Below are positions 32,406 through 42,690 of a stretch of 42,817 bases of DNA, one piece after another. Position 1 is the first letter of the stretch, and every line of letters starts with the position of its first letter. The notes under the pieces were generated by a model. That model was not told where the DNA came from. It was given only the letters and a program-made list of their open reading frames with translations, and made no database searches. The translations under genes and the position numbers were made by a program. Source of the DNA: CAZOKH01 sp964580315 (GTDB lineage: Bacteria > Chloroflexota > Anaerolineae > Anaerolineales > Anaerolineaceae); contig CAZOKH010000023.1 in NCBI GenBank assembly GCA_964580315.1, positions 1-42,817 of the forward strand, given 5' to 3'.

Positions 32406-35088
32406 CAGCTACCTGGTCTTTCAAGTCAATTATCGTCGATATCGGGTTTTGTTCAACAGGAGCTTCATAAATCACAACCTGTCCCTGTTGAAAGATGGGT
32501 TTCAAACGGCTTTGGAACTTGGCTTCATTGACCCGCAATGAACTGCGCTCCAGGGAACCCACAAAAACATAGCGGATTTGATATTGCGCCAGGATTTCTT
32601 TGGCTTCATCCCAGTTGGATGTGCGATACAGTCGTTCGATATCGCCTTCACGACTGCCCATTTCCTCTGCCCCTCCGCGCCACTGGCTTTCATGTCCCGG
32701 CCATCCCAGAACGTTGGGCAATCCCGAGAAAGTTGCCACACGGGCAAAGCCTGAATAACTTCCGCCAATGGCCTCAGCAACCACGCCGTAAGGCGCATTT
32801 TTCAAGAACTCAATGCCGGCATAATCATCCGGGTTGTAACGCTGCAGGTAGGCTGCCCCATCCAGATTCCACTCCATTGGCTTAAAATTGTTGGTGATAG
32901 TCGCCACCCCAAAAATGGGATAACAGACAAACACAAGGATGAAGGCTGACAGGAAAATGTTTTCAACCACAGCCAGTGTTACGGAACGGTTTTTACGCAG
33001 CAGGAATTTCGCAGTGCAGTAAGCCGCAGCCACACTCAACAGGATCCAGGCTTGATAATAGAATTTAAAGATCGTATTCATGCGCCAGCCAAATTGGTCG
33101 CGCAAATAAAAGAATTCCGGCACCACGATCAGGGTGATGGATGTTAAGAGCAGCAGACCAACAAAATCTCGTACTGACACAAATTTAAAGGTTGTCACAC
33201 TGTCTGGAAATATCTCCGCCGGCTGAGACTGCCCTTCCAGGATTTCCCAGTCTTTCTTAACTCGCATGGAGAACACACTCCAGATGAGTGCCAGAAAAAC
33301 AAACAGCGTAACCCAGGCTCCAGGTTGAATTAACCGTCTGACCAGCGAACCCCAGAACAATGTCTGTGTATTCGAACCGCCCTGTATTCCATAGAACTGG
33401 TTGCCAATGCTGATCAATGCGGATGATAGGCTCTGTCCGCCCCTTCCCGGTGATCCCATTTCGAGCATTGTACCAATTGCAGGGGAAACAGAAAGGATGG
33501 AAGTCAGGGTGTAAGACAGCGCCCATAATCCTCCCACCAGAGCTGCCGCAAAAATTATTCCATTACGTAATGACCTTTGTTGGTTATCACGGGTAACTTC
33601 ACAAATCAGCCACAACAAAGTTGGAATGAACAGCGGAGCGAACATCACCCACAGATGAATGCCGCGCGTAAAGTAAGATGCACTGGGTAAGAAACCGCCC
33701 GCCTGTGAAGAAAACCCCAGGAAATACGGCAGGTAGATAATGCCAGCCATAAAACCGACGATCATTCCAGTTTCAACAAATTCAAAAACACGCCGCCATC
33801 CCCAACCGTCTTCTTTATAGCGCAGGTAGATGAAAACGGCGCTGAACAATCCCACTCCCATCAAAATATCCCAGATATTGAGAAATGCCAGCCCGCCAAA
33901 AATGACACCGATCAGCCAGAATTCCCACTTTCGCAGCCATTTAACCAGGGTCAAGGATTGCAGCGGGAATCCCCAGTTTTTCATCCAGGCATTGATTGAA
34001 AAGAACAATCCCTTGCCAGTTGGCAGCCAGCGATTGCGCGAAAAATACAGGTTCAACCCAACCCCCACCCCCAGAAGCACAAAGGGAATGGACAATACAT
34101 GCGGATGCAGATCACCTAACAGGAAAGAGAAGAACGGAAATTCATCAATAATCTCCTTCGAGTTACCGCTCATGTCATAGTCTTGCAGCACTCGCGATGC
34201 CCGCCACCACCAGATGCCGCCCATGCGATTCGGCGTCCAGGAGAAGGGTGCAGAAGGTGCGCGATTGAGTTCAAGGATATCAAGCCATTTCCAAAATGAT
34301 GATTGCCATGTGCCGTCGGCTGCCTGCTTCCAGAATACACCGCGTGCGTGCAGCATTTCCAAAAAACCTTCAAGGTTGCTCACCAGCAGCAAGAACAACG
34401 GCCCCAAAAAGGCACTGACGAGTGAACTGTTTACAGGATTGTCTTTTGCACTCTGCGAATTATTTTTACCCCCCTGCAGCAGGTTAAAAACCAGCCCAAA
34501 AGCACCCAGTCCAGCCATGGCAAACCAGGCCGCCAGCGCCAGGTTAAACCCGATGCTGGCCGAAATGCCGCTGAACCGGGTCAGCATGGCAGTCATCACA
34601 TACCCAAAATAGTAATAAGAGATGGAATAGCCCGATAACCAGGGATCATGGGGAGGAAAGTCAGGTGACCGTAAAATGGCATTGATAAACGCCAATTCCA
34701 TGGGTTTTTCAGTTCCCGAAATATCCGGGTTGGCTGCCCGCACTGCTGCCATGAACGCCAATGCCAGCAGGAAAAGAACCTCACCGGCGATGATCAGCTT
34801 TTTATTTTCTCTTATCCAATTTTTGATCGAGGTAAGATAGCCATTGCGAAGACTTACAGCACTGAACCCAAGCAGAACAACCAATGCCAGGGTTTGTCCG
34901 CCCATATCATTCTGTAAAATTCCCAGGGTGCCCAACAACCAGAAAATATACCCCCAGATCAACAAGCCCAATACCCGGCTAAAAGAATATCCGCGATCGG
35001 GTAACCAGGCAAAAAACCGGTAGGCAATCGGGAATGTCATCCAGCCCAGGATGGATATGATCAGAAACCAGAGGAAAAACGCTGTCAT
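32395..35088 (-). CDS. DUF2298 (Chlor_Arch_YYY) membrane protein, single-domain form
   Basis: This 897-residue protein has about 15 or more membrane helices and the family hallmark YYY at 158-160 followed by F161-G162. Preceding it are the conserved blocks GTEKPMELAFINAI and RSPDFPPHDPWLSGY. A further motif region is EFPFFSFLLGDLHPHV, where the HPH resembles the DLHAH of the longer paralogue. The C-terminal 130 residues form a soluble domain with EILAQYQIRYVFVGSLERS. The family is described from Chloroflexi and some archaea without known activity; the GT-C-like layout suggests sugar transfer from a polyprenyl donor (inference). It lies 17 bases downstream of the 1786-residue paralogue and overlaps the next gene by 11 bases. 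Confidence 0.9.
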   Translation of the reverse strand: MTAFFLWFLIISILGWMTFPIAYRFFAWLPDRGYSFSRVLGLLIWGYIFWLLGTLGILQNDMGGQTLALVVLLGFSAVSLRNGYLTSIKNWIRENKKLIIAGEVLFLLALAFMAAVRAANPDISGTEKPMELAFINAILRSPDFPPHDPWLSGYSISYYYFGYVMTAMLTRFSGISASIGFNLALAAWFAMAGLGAFGLVFNLLQGGKNNSQSAKDNPVNSSLVSAFLGPLFLLLVSNLEGFLEMLHARGVFWKQAADGTWQSSFWKWLDILELNRAPSAPFSWTPNRMGGIWWWRASRVLQDYDMSGNSKEIIDEFPFFSFLLGDLHPHVLSIPFVLLGVGVGLNLYFSRNRWLPTGKGLFFSINAWMKNWGFPLQSLTLVKWLRKWEFWLIGVIFGGLAFLNIWDILMGVGLFSAVFIYLRYKEDGWGWRRVFEFVETGMIVGFMAGIIYLPYFLGFSSQAGGFLPSASYFTRGIHLWVMFAPLFIPTLLWLICEVTRDNQQRSLRNGIIFAAALVGGLWALSYTLTSILSVSPAIGTMLEMGSPGRGGQSLSSALISIGNQFYGIQGGSNTQTLFWGSLVRRLIQPGAWVTLFVFLALIWSVFSMRVKKDWEILEGQSQPAEIFPDSVTTFKFVSVRDFVGLLLLTSITLIVVPEFFYLRDQFGWRMNTIFKFYYQAWILLSVAAAYCTAKFLLRKNRSVTLAVVENIFLSAFILVFVCYPIFGVATITNNFKPMEWNLDGAAYLQRYNPDDYAGIEFLKNAPYGVVAEAIGGSYSGFARVATFSGLPNVLGWPGHESQWRGGAEEMGSREGDIERLYRTSNWDEAKEILAQYQIRYVFVGSLERSSLRVNEAKFQSRLKPIFQQGQVVIYEAPVEQNPISTIIDLKDQVAVDE

Positions 35089-35105
35089 GTAAGTGAACCT
35101 ATCCG

Positions 35106-38100
35106 CTAATACAACGGGATATCTGTTTGAATGGTTTCATAAATAGCCGTGTCAGCTTTTCGATACACTTCTTTCCACAAAGTGCCGTCCCACGATTCAA
35201 ATTTGCTCAAACCAATGGCTTCGTAAAATGCCTGCTCCAGTTGACCGACAACAATGTATTTCACCTGGTATTTGTCCAGGAAAGCAGCCGCCGTTTTGGG
35301 ATCGGTTGTATTGTAAAAATCCTGGATGTCGTTAACCCGGTTGGTTATCCATTCGGAAGGCACAATGGTGCGCTGCTGGCGCTGATGCCAGTTCCAACCC
35401 ACCACACCCGGCAAACCAGTATAAATCGTGTAACGGCTGCCCCAGCGGTATTCTGGGGTGTTGCCTTCAACGATCACCGGTGAGCCTTCAACATTCTCCT
35501 GCATCCAGCGAATGGCTTCATAATCTTGAACCAGGCTCATTTGCTTTTCGTTATCGAAATAGGAAGATGTCGTCATATACATCATACCATCCAATGAATG
35601 CGGCGCCACATCGCTCATCCGATCCGTGATTTTATCCATGCCGCCAATGACCGGGAATAGGGCAGCGCTGAACACCAGGGCGCCAAACACTGCCGCCCAC
35701 AAGGAGCGCTGGTTTGTATTCCATTCATTGAACACCGCGGGCAGCATCCACATCAAACCAGCCGCCCCAGAAATGGATAACAACGTCCATGCTTGCAGTG
35801 AAAATTTGAACACCGTGTTCATGCGACCGATATCACCGCGCAAAACGATTAACTCTACAGCCAGGGTCAACACCAACCCGCTGCCAACCATGAACAGCGC
35901 AGCCCGTTTGGCATCGTTCTGTCCAGGGCGGAACAATAGAATCCCCGCCCACAGCGCCATGGGTAAAACCAGCCACGCCACACGCACCCCCAGGATGAGC
36001 AATCCAATCACACATGCCGCAAATAAAACCGCCAGGCCGGTCAGCCAGCTTTTGTACGGCAGCAGCTTGTTCAAAGCCGAAACCGGCGTTTTGGCCATCC
36101 AGTCAATCGTTTCCCACGCCAGCCAGCTAAAGATCACGAACAGGAACAAACCCCAGTGGGTAAAGTAAGACCAGAAGGGTGTGTGCGAACCTTTCCAGTA
36201 TTCGATGGCATTATAGCCCTGCCCAAACCAGTGAGAGAAAGGTTGATAAAAAGCAAATGCCAGTGCGCTCAGCAGCAAGGCGCTGCCCACACCAGCCAGC
36301 CAGCGGTTTTGAACCAGAGATGTTTTGACGGATGCCCCGGCGCCATCGTTTTTCATTGCAGCATAGAGTATGGCCACAATTCCAAGAGCCAGGTAAGTCG
36401 GCAAGTCCCAGGTGTTGGTGGGTTTTAAAGCCCCAATTGTTAAGCCGCCCAGGAGTAAACTGCAACCATAATGTACGCTGCGCCATTTTCCATTTTGACC
36501 GCCCCACTGCCAGCGTCCCAGCACAATCGACAAAGCCCAGGCAATAGCCAGCACAGTCAGGGGCAAGGCAATCATGTGCGCATGCAAATCGGCGTATAAA
36601 AAGGTGAAGAATGGAAACTCGGTGATCGGCTCTTCGGGGAATGCCCGGCTGGGTATCCAGTACCATTCACCTTTTCCATAAGGCAGCATTGCCCCGCTCA
36701 ACAGGCGCACCAATCCCTGGAAGAACCATGCCCAGTGCTGCAATGGATTCGCCTGTTCAAAACCAGTGCCCGGGGCGACCAGCTTTTGTATGCCGTGCCA
36801 AATCATGCGCACAGTTCCCAGGTTACCCAATACCTGCAATCCCAGGATGCTGGCCAATCCTGCATACCAGGGGTTAGCCACCTCATCCACAGCCCCATCC
36901 ACATTGCCGGTTTGATCTGGCCGAACAGCTTTATACAAATTCCAGCCGATACAAAAAGCGCCCAGCCCCAGCATCGAAAACAGGGTCGGCAGGATCAGGT
37001 TATAGGCAATGGACGGTACAATCCCCAGCCATTTCACCAGAACGCCCACCAGTACATAGCCATAATAGTAATAATTGATGTAACCACCGGCAAACCAGGG
37101 ATCATACGGCGGGAAGGTGCTGCTCTTAATCACCGCATTGAAATAAGAAAAATCCATCGGCTTTTCGCCGCCCTTGTAGGGATGCCAGATATCCGGGTTC
37201 CCAATGCGTATTGCCAGATCAAACAAGAACAAGGCCAGCGCAATTACCTCAACCCACAAGATGTAGCGAGACCTGCTCCGCGTCTCCTGCAAAATTTCAT
37301 CCCGCTGCAAGAAGAACAGCACCGCGTTGACTGCCGCCAACAGCAGAATCACCACCGTAATCATGCCGCGCGTTACCGGGATGTTAAACGATCCGCCCAG
37401 CCACACCAGGTATCCCAGGACAACCATGCCCACCGTGCGAGCCAGCGGATAGCCGTGATCGGTTAAACCGCGCAGCGCCATGCGCACCAGTGGATACACC
37501 ATCCACCCCAGCAGCAACACGACAACATACCAGGCAATTGCCCCCACCCAGGGAGCCTTGTTGATGATGGATTGTGTATGAAACAACTCTGACCAGGTTC
37601 CGCCCTCACGCTGCACGCTCAATCGATCAGTGGGCAGCATCAAATCGCCCGGGTAAGATTTCGCCTGCCCCGGCGTCAGGTGAACCACATGGGTCAAGTC
37701 CACCGCTCCCAAAATTTTTCGCACAGATGACGAATCATAATCAGCCGACTTTTTGAAAATCAGCACTTTGGGGTGGTCATAAACCGTGAAGGCTTCCTCG
37801 GCAAACTGGGTATTCACCCGAAACGGACCGAAAGATGGGTCAGATTGCTGCACTTTCACCAATTCGAATCCCAGTTCACCCGTAAACATACCGGGGGCTG
37901 CCACACTGTAACACCAGAAGATATCTTTATCCTCCGGGCATCCAATCAGGTTGCGGTAATAGGTTGAGGTCAGGGGATAACGTTCGGGCACGCGCACCGT
38001 GGTGCCCCACTGCCGGTTTGAACTGATGAAAATGTAATCCGCCTGGTCGAGCGTATTGGTAAAGCGCGTGAGTTTGTCGGCATTATCATCCCAGTACATC

Positions 38101-40466
38101 TCGAAGTTCAAGTCTGTCCGAAACACACCGGTATAGTAATCGTAGGGGTTATATCCCTGCAACGACAGCGGCAGCGGGTCGTCCCAGGAGCTTTCATTGG
38201 CGTGCCGGCTGCCGTACAGAGCAATCGCGCCGCTGTCTCCCACCAGTTCAATGTGCAACTGGTAATTTGTGCCTGCCTTCAATTCAACAGGTTGCGGCAA
38301 TTCCACGGTGTAGCTTTCACCGCGCGCATCACTTATCGCCCGGAACGGCTCATGTAGTTCAACCTTTGCCAGCGGTTGATTTGCCTGGGCCGGGTCGCTA
38401 ATCGTCAAGAGAAGCGTCTTGTTTTCAGCAGTCCCTTCCCAGTCCACCACATGCGGCAGAAAAATGGAAGTAAGTTTCCCGTTTGTTGTTGGCTGAAAAG
38501 CGGTCTGAAAAGCTCGTTCCGGCCGAACAGCTTCCACCGGCTCAGCCAACACCAGTGGAACAAGCTGCCCATCGGTTTGCACCATCGCCAGCACAGAACC
38601 GGCCAGGTTCAGCGTGTACCCCGGTTCTTTCACATTCACGCTGAACCGATAGGAATAGCCTTTTTTGATGAAAAAGGGTTGTTCCAGTAGGATAACGGCT
38701 TCACTTCCGCGCGGGTCGTCCTGTGCTTTAAATTCACCAGTCAAAACGGCGGCTGTTGAAGAGCTGCCTTCTTCGCTCAGTTCAGTGACATTCAGTTCCA
38801 GCGTTTTGAATTCCCCCCAGGCTGAAGTATCCACCACATGCGCGATTCGAAACTCTGTCAGCACACCGTCCAAATTGGAAGGTGCAACCATCACCAGCGG
38901 TTGAGTAGAGTCAATCGATGCGCCCAGGCGAAATGCCAGCGGCTGATTGGTTTTCCCGGTTGCAGTCTCATATTGCAGGTTGATAGCCGCGGGCACATTT
39001 TGATAAATCCATCGGCTGGCTTCGACACGGGTAATGGGACGCTTATAGATTTGAACAAAAGCCGCTGCCCAGACAAAGGTCGAAATCAACACCAGGGTGC
39101 CAATCGCAATGGGAAGAGCTTTTAAGACTTTTCGCCAGAATTCATTGGCTTTTTGAGATTGAGATACCCGCCACAGCGCAAACACCAGCCAGGCCGCCAG
39201 GATACACAGCGTGGGATAAACTGGCAGTTGATAGCGCATGCTGCGCGTAAAATTGATGGACTGCCAGGCAAAATAAACGCCCGTCCAACCCCAGATTAAG
39301 AGTTCATCCAGTTTTTTCTTCTTGAGGATCTCAAACCCCATCCAGACGAAACCAATCCAGGCGGTAATTCCCAGCGGCAGCCCCAAACCATACTTCACCA
39401 GGTTGGTGAAAGCAAATGTAATGGGACGGCGCGACCATTGCAGCGCCGGCGGAAAATCGACATCGCCCTTGCTTTGCAGGCTCAGTTCCTTAAGACCACT
39501 GATCCATTTTTCATTCGGAATGATGCCAAAGAAGCCCGGGCCGCGGAACGCAAACGGCTGAAAAATGCGAAAAACCACAAAACTGACAATGGCAGCCGCG
39601 ACCAGGTTAATCCAGATGGTGATTTGATGTTGTTCCTGTTCCTCACCCGACATTTTTAAATAGCGGATAAGCGCTGCACCAGGCAGAAGCAAAGCCAGCG
39701 GGGCAACACTCACCTTGGATGCCATAGCCATTCCCAGTGCAATGCCAAACCCCACATAGGGCAGCATTTCAGGCAGCGCCATGCGCACATATTGCATCAA
39801 TCCCGGGTTTTCAGCCGCTTCACTGGCGCCGCCAGTTTCCTGTTGGATGCTGGTTGTTTTGCTTGCAATCGGCGCAACCTCTTGCGTCAACACCACCACC
39901 GCCGCGTAAAACGTGGCAAAGGCAAAAAAGTTGGCGTATGTATCCACCGTGAAATAATGCGAAAGCTGGATGGGCAGCACCGCCAGGCTGTAAAATGCAG
40001 CCGCCAGCAAGGCCATGCGCGAATTTCGAAAAAGCCGTTTGGTGATCAGAAACACCCATAGCGCGGTCAAAACATCCAATAAGGCTGATATCGACCTGCC
40101 CACAATGTCCACCTGGTCATAGCCGGTTTGTCCAATCCATTCAGCCACATACCGCACCAGGAATAACGGCAATGTACCGTAAACGTAAAAACCATACCCG
40201 CGGTTGTTTGGATTCAAACTGGATTGTTCGGTGTTGAAATATTCAGCAATGCTCTTGACAGGAGAGATGCTGGTCTCCACCATGGTGAGGAATCGTTCAT
40301 CGGGATGAAGATGCTGCTGCTCGCCCCAGTTGATTCCAATGAACCGGAAGTAAGCCCCCATCATTAAAATGCCGAGCAAAATAATCCAAACCATCCATGA
40401 ACTGTTACGGCCAGGCTGGTTGATTTTGTTATCACTTTTAATCTCGTTTGTCTGATCCATATCCAT
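35106..40466 (-). CDS. Giant fusion: GT39-like domain plus DUF2298 (YYY) domain
   Basis: This 1786-residue protein has three parts. Residues 1-485 are a GT39/ArnT-like membrane domain with acidic motif H54-P-D56-E57 in QHLHPDERFLT and about ten helices. Residues about 490-985 are soluble, beta-rich and probably extracytoplasmic (several repeated beta segments; EFKAQDDPRGSEAVILLEQP, LHIELVGDSGAIALYG). From about 990 a full YYY domain follows, homologous to the adjacent 897-residue protein: GGEKPMDFSYFNAVI, FPPYDPWFAGG, YYYY at 1132-1135 with G1136, and FPFFTFLYADLHAHM. The tail has FLDKYQVKYIVVGQLEQAF, parallel to the paralogue. This combination suggests a two-active-site glycosylation enzyme. 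A weak RBS lies before ATG 40466; the upstream gene stops 26 bases away. Confidence 0.9.
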   Translation of the reverse strand: MDMDQTNEIKSDNKINQPGRNSSWMVWIILLGILMMGAYFRFIGINWGEQQHLHPDERFLTMVETSISPVKSIAEYFNTEQSSLNPNNRGYGFYVYGTLPLFLVRYVAEWIGQTGYDQVDIVGRSISALLDVLTALWVFLITKRLFRNSRMALLAAAFYSLAVLPIQLSHYFTVDTYANFFAFATFYAAVVVLTQEVAPIASKTTSIQQETGGASEAAENPGLMQYVRMALPEMLPYVGFGIALGMAMASKVSVAPLALLLPGAALIRYLKMSGEEQEQHQITIWINLVAAAIVSFVVFRIFQPFAFRGPGFFGIIPNEKWISGLKELSLQSKGDVDFPPALQWSRRPITFAFTNLVKYGLGLPLGITAWIGFVWMGFEILKKKKLDELLIWGWTGVYFAWQSINFTRSMRYQLPVYPTLCILAAWLVFALWRVSQSQKANEFWRKVLKALPIAIGTLVLISTFVWAAAFVQIYKRPITRVEASRWIYQNVPAAINLQYETATGKTNQPLAFRLGASIDSTQPLVMVAPSNLDGVLTEFRIAHVVDTSAWGEFKTLELNVTELSEEGSSSTAAVLTGEFKAQDDPRGSEAVILLEQPFFIKKGYSYRFSVNVKEPGYTLNLAGSVLAMVQTDGQLVPLVLAEPVEAVRPERAFQTAFQPTTNGKLTSIFLPHVVDWEGTAENKTLLLTISDPAQANQPLAKVELHEPFRAISDARGESYTVELPQPVELKAGTNYQLHIELVGDSGAIALYGSRHANESSWDDPLPLSLQGYNPYDYYTGVFRTDLNFEMYWDDNADKLTRFTNTLDQADYIFISSNRQWGTTVRVPERYPLTSTYYRNLIGCPEDKDIFWCYSVAAPGMFTGELGFELVKVQQSDPSFGPFRVNTQFAEEAFTVYDHPKVLIFKKSADYDSSSVRKILGAVDLTHVVHLTPGQAKSYPGDLMLPTDRLSVQREGGTWSELFHTQSIINKAPWVGAIAWYVVVLLLGWMVYPLVRMALRGLTDHGYPLARTVGMVVLGYLVWLGGSFNIPVTRGMITVVILLLAAVNAVLFFLQRDEILQETRSRSRYILWVEVIALALFLFDLAIRIGNPDIWHPYKGGEKPMDFSYFNAVIKSSTFPPYDPWFAGGYINYYYYGYVLVGVLVKWLGIVPSIAYNLILPTLFSMLGLGAFCIGWNLYKAVRPDQTGNVDGAVDEVANPWYAGLASILGLQVLGNLGTVRMIWHGIQKLVAPGTGFEQANPLQHWAWFFQGLVRLLSGAMLPYGKGEWYWIPSRAFPEEPITEFPFFTFLYADLHAHMIALPLTVLAIAWALSIVLGRWQWGGQNGKWRSVHYGCSLLLGGLTIGALKPTNTWDLPTYLALGIVAILYAAMKNDGAGASVKTSLVQNRWLAGVGSALLLSALAFAFYQPFSHWFGQGYNAIEYWKGSHTPFWSYFTHWGLFLFVIFSWLAWETIDWMAKTPVSALNKLLPYKSWLTGLAVLFAACVIGLLILGVRVAWLVLPMALWAGILLFRPGQNDAKRAALFMVGSGLVLTLAVELIVLRGDIGRMNTVFKFSLQAWTLLSISGAAGLMWMLPAVFNEWNTNQRSLWAAVFGALVFSAALFPVIGGMDKITDRMSDVAPHSLDGMMYMTTSSYFDNEKQMSLVQDYEAIRWMQENVEGSPVIVEGNTPEYRWGSRYTIYTGLPGVVGWNWHQRQQRTIVPSEWITNRVNDIQDFYNTTDPKTAAAFLDKYQVKYIVVGQLEQAFYEAIGLSKFESWDGTLWKEVYRKADTAIYETIQTDIPLY

Positions 40467-40492
40467 GCACTCGTTATGGGGTCAACCGCACA

Positions 40493-42667
40493 TTACGGCG
40501 TTGCTTTAACAGGGTCAGGCATTATTGCCGGTTGATTACCCGGTTCTGCCGGAACCAGAAATACCCAGAATTCTTTGCCTTCATATTCGCTGTTCTGTAA
40601 GGAATAGGATCCATTGGGATAGAGCAGACGCAGCGATTCAAGCGATAATTCGTCTTCCACCTTGATAATAAACAATTTCGCGCCGGGTTGAGACAGGGTC
40701 TCTTCAAATGATTCAGGCCACAGCGCATAATCCTTTAATGGATAACCGGCATTGATACCCACCAGGCGTGTATCAACCCAGTAAGGATAAGGCACCACGT
40801 AGGCATGCTCCGGCGAACCAACGGATTCGGCAAAACCGCGAATGACTTTGCCGATTTGTGAAGTGTTCCAGGCTCCTGCCATGAACTGCTGGGCATAAAC
40901 CCGAAAAACCAGGTCATAGTTGGAAACAATCACGCCCGACACCAGCAGCAATCCCATAAACACTGTCATGGGTTTGCCCAGTTGTGTCCTGGCTTTATGA
41001 AAAATATTACCCAGGAATCCCTCAAGCCCAATTGCGGCAATGATAAAAACCGGGATAATTGCCCCGCCGGTTCGATTCAGGGAAGGATTTTCGTCAGGGA
41101 ACGCCAACGATAAGATCGACGGCATCATCAATAACGGTACTGAAATCAGCAGAAAGATATCCTGCCAGCGTCGTTTTTGGATATAGCGAATAAACAACCA
41201 CACGGTTCCGAATAGATAAAACACCGCTGTAATCGCATCCAGCGCCGGTCGGCCCGGGATGGAATGCACCCAGATTTCCCCATTGTCCCACCACGGCATA
41301 ATTTCTGCTTTCCACAGGTTCTCAAAAAATATCTGCCACGCAGCCCCCGGGATGCTGCGCTCGGTGGAAGACAACCGGGACAATGCGCGGTATCCAAACA
41401 TTTGCGGATCGCTCAAAGCATAGCGCGCCAGGGGCAAAAAGATCAGCAACGCCACCAGCGCCAGCATGCAAAGCCCCCAAACCGCCTGGTAGCGTTTATC
41501 TTTGGATTGCTTATGCAGCAAGTAAATGCCTGTACCCAAAACGATCAGGATGGGCACAAACCGGAACGGACTGTAGCCGTGCAGGCCTAACCCAAGAGCC
41601 ACACCCGCCAGAATGAAATCGTTGCGGCTCGACCGGCGCAGTCCGCGCACGAAATAAAACAGGGTCGGCGCCGTGAATAATGGATACAGGGGAAAGCGCA
41701 AGCCAACGCGCGAAATCACATTGGGCCAATAGGCCACCCCGGCAAGAACGAATGCCAGCAATCCCACCCAGCGGCCGCCCAATTCTTTGCCCAACAAATA
41801 GATATAGGGCAAAGTCAACAAGCCCGCCAGTGCGGTGCCCAGTTTTAAGCTGATGAACGACAATCCGGTATTGCATAACACAGCAATAGCCGCGGTTAGA
41901 TACATTTGAACGGCTTCTCTACCCGTGTTTCTCGGGAAAAATATGGAATAATTGCCGTCCAACACATCCGCCACATCCAGCAGCTTTTCAGCGTGATCGC
42001 TGAACATTTCCCCTGGAATCTGCTCCAGGCGGGCAAACCGGAAATAGACAACCAGCAATGCGCAAACCAGCATCAGCAAATGAAACGGGGTGAAATGGAT
42101 GGCAAACCTGGGTGCGCGGATTTTCTCGCGCAGGTCATTTAACCATTCCATTGCATTCGATCTTGGCACCCACAGCGCAACCAGTGACAGTCCCACTCCC
42201 GCGATCCACAAGAAAAGGTTCAGTGTGTTGAACTGATTTCCACCAAACGCAAGGAAAGCCAATAACACAAATGGTATGGCGGTTAGAAAGCTTCTTCTCC
42301 TGACAGAGATTGCCATCGGATTGGGATTGTCTGCCTCGCTCTGGGGCAGTTCAAACCCTTTTGAAAAATACGCCCAGCCGATCAGGAGAGCCGCCAGGCA
42401 GTAGAGAACCACGGATAAAACGGGTTTGGCCTGGCTCGATTCCAGGTTCAACTGGGCAAACACCGCCAACCCCAACCCGGCAAACAATTTCCAGGGCACA
42501 GTTTGAATCAAGGGTTCTGCCGGCGCCATCACTTGTTCGCGTTGAACTTCGGCTGATACAGCAGCAACCGGCAGGTCATAATCTTCAACACCCTGGGGAA
42601 TTTCGATCTTTTTTGCCCGGGGATTTATTTTTGACTTCACATAATCGAGAACGCTGGGTTCATCCAT
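40493..42667 (-). CDS. GT39/ArnT-like polytopic glycosyltransferase
   Basis: This 724-residue membrane protein has a hydrophilic N-terminus of about 50 residues, then about 12-13 helices, and a short C-terminal soluble segment. The first large loop holds PGEMFSDHAEKLLDV with D224 and E227 as candidate catalytic acids, followed by FPRNTGREAVQMYL, the pattern of GT39 (protein O-mannosyltransferase / ArnT-type) proteins in Chloroflexi. Such enzymes move a sugar from a polyprenyl-phosphate donor to protein or lipid acceptors outside the membrane. The gene starts 23 bases after the stop of a gene truncated at the right edge and ends 26 bases before the 1786-residue fusion, in one operon. Confidence 0.82.
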   Translation of the reverse strand: MDEPSVLDYVKSKINPRAKKIEIPQGVEDYDLPVAAVSAEVQREQVMAPAEPLIQTVPWKLFAGLGLAVFAQLNLESSQAKPVLSVVLYCLAALLIGWAYFSKGFELPQSEADNPNPMAISVRRRSFLTAIPFVLLAFLAFGGNQFNTLNLFLWIAGVGLSLVALWVPRSNAMEWLNDLREKIRAPRFAIHFTPFHLLMLVCALLVVYFRFARLEQIPGEMFSDHAEKLLDVADVLDGNYSIFFPRNTGREAVQMYLTAAIAVLCNTGLSFISLKLGTALAGLLTLPYIYLLGKELGGRWVGLLAFVLAGVAYWPNVISRVGLRFPLYPLFTAPTLFYFVRGLRRSSRNDFILAGVALGLGLHGYSPFRFVPILIVLGTGIYLLHKQSKDKRYQAVWGLCMLALVALLIFLPLARYALSDPQMFGYRALSRLSSTERSIPGAAWQIFFENLWKAEIMPWWDNGEIWVHSIPGRPALDAITAVFYLFGTVWLFIRYIQKRRWQDIFLLISVPLLMMPSILSLAFPDENPSLNRTGGAIIPVFIIAAIGLEGFLGNIFHKARTQLGKPMTVFMGLLLVSGVIVSNYDLVFRVYAQQFMAGAWNTSQIGKVIRGFAESVGSPEHAYVVPYPYWVDTRLVGINAGYPLKDYALWPESFEETLSQPGAKLFIIKVEDELSLESLRLLYPNGSYSLQNSEYEGKEFWVFLVPAEPGNQPAIMPDPVKATP

Positions 42668-42690
42668 AGAAACACCGCATCGATTGTTGT

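Noticed and set aside
36735..37466. Plus-strand 243-codon open frame
   Set aside because: Antisense to the YYY domain of the 1786-residue protein; basic low-complexity translation without any motif.
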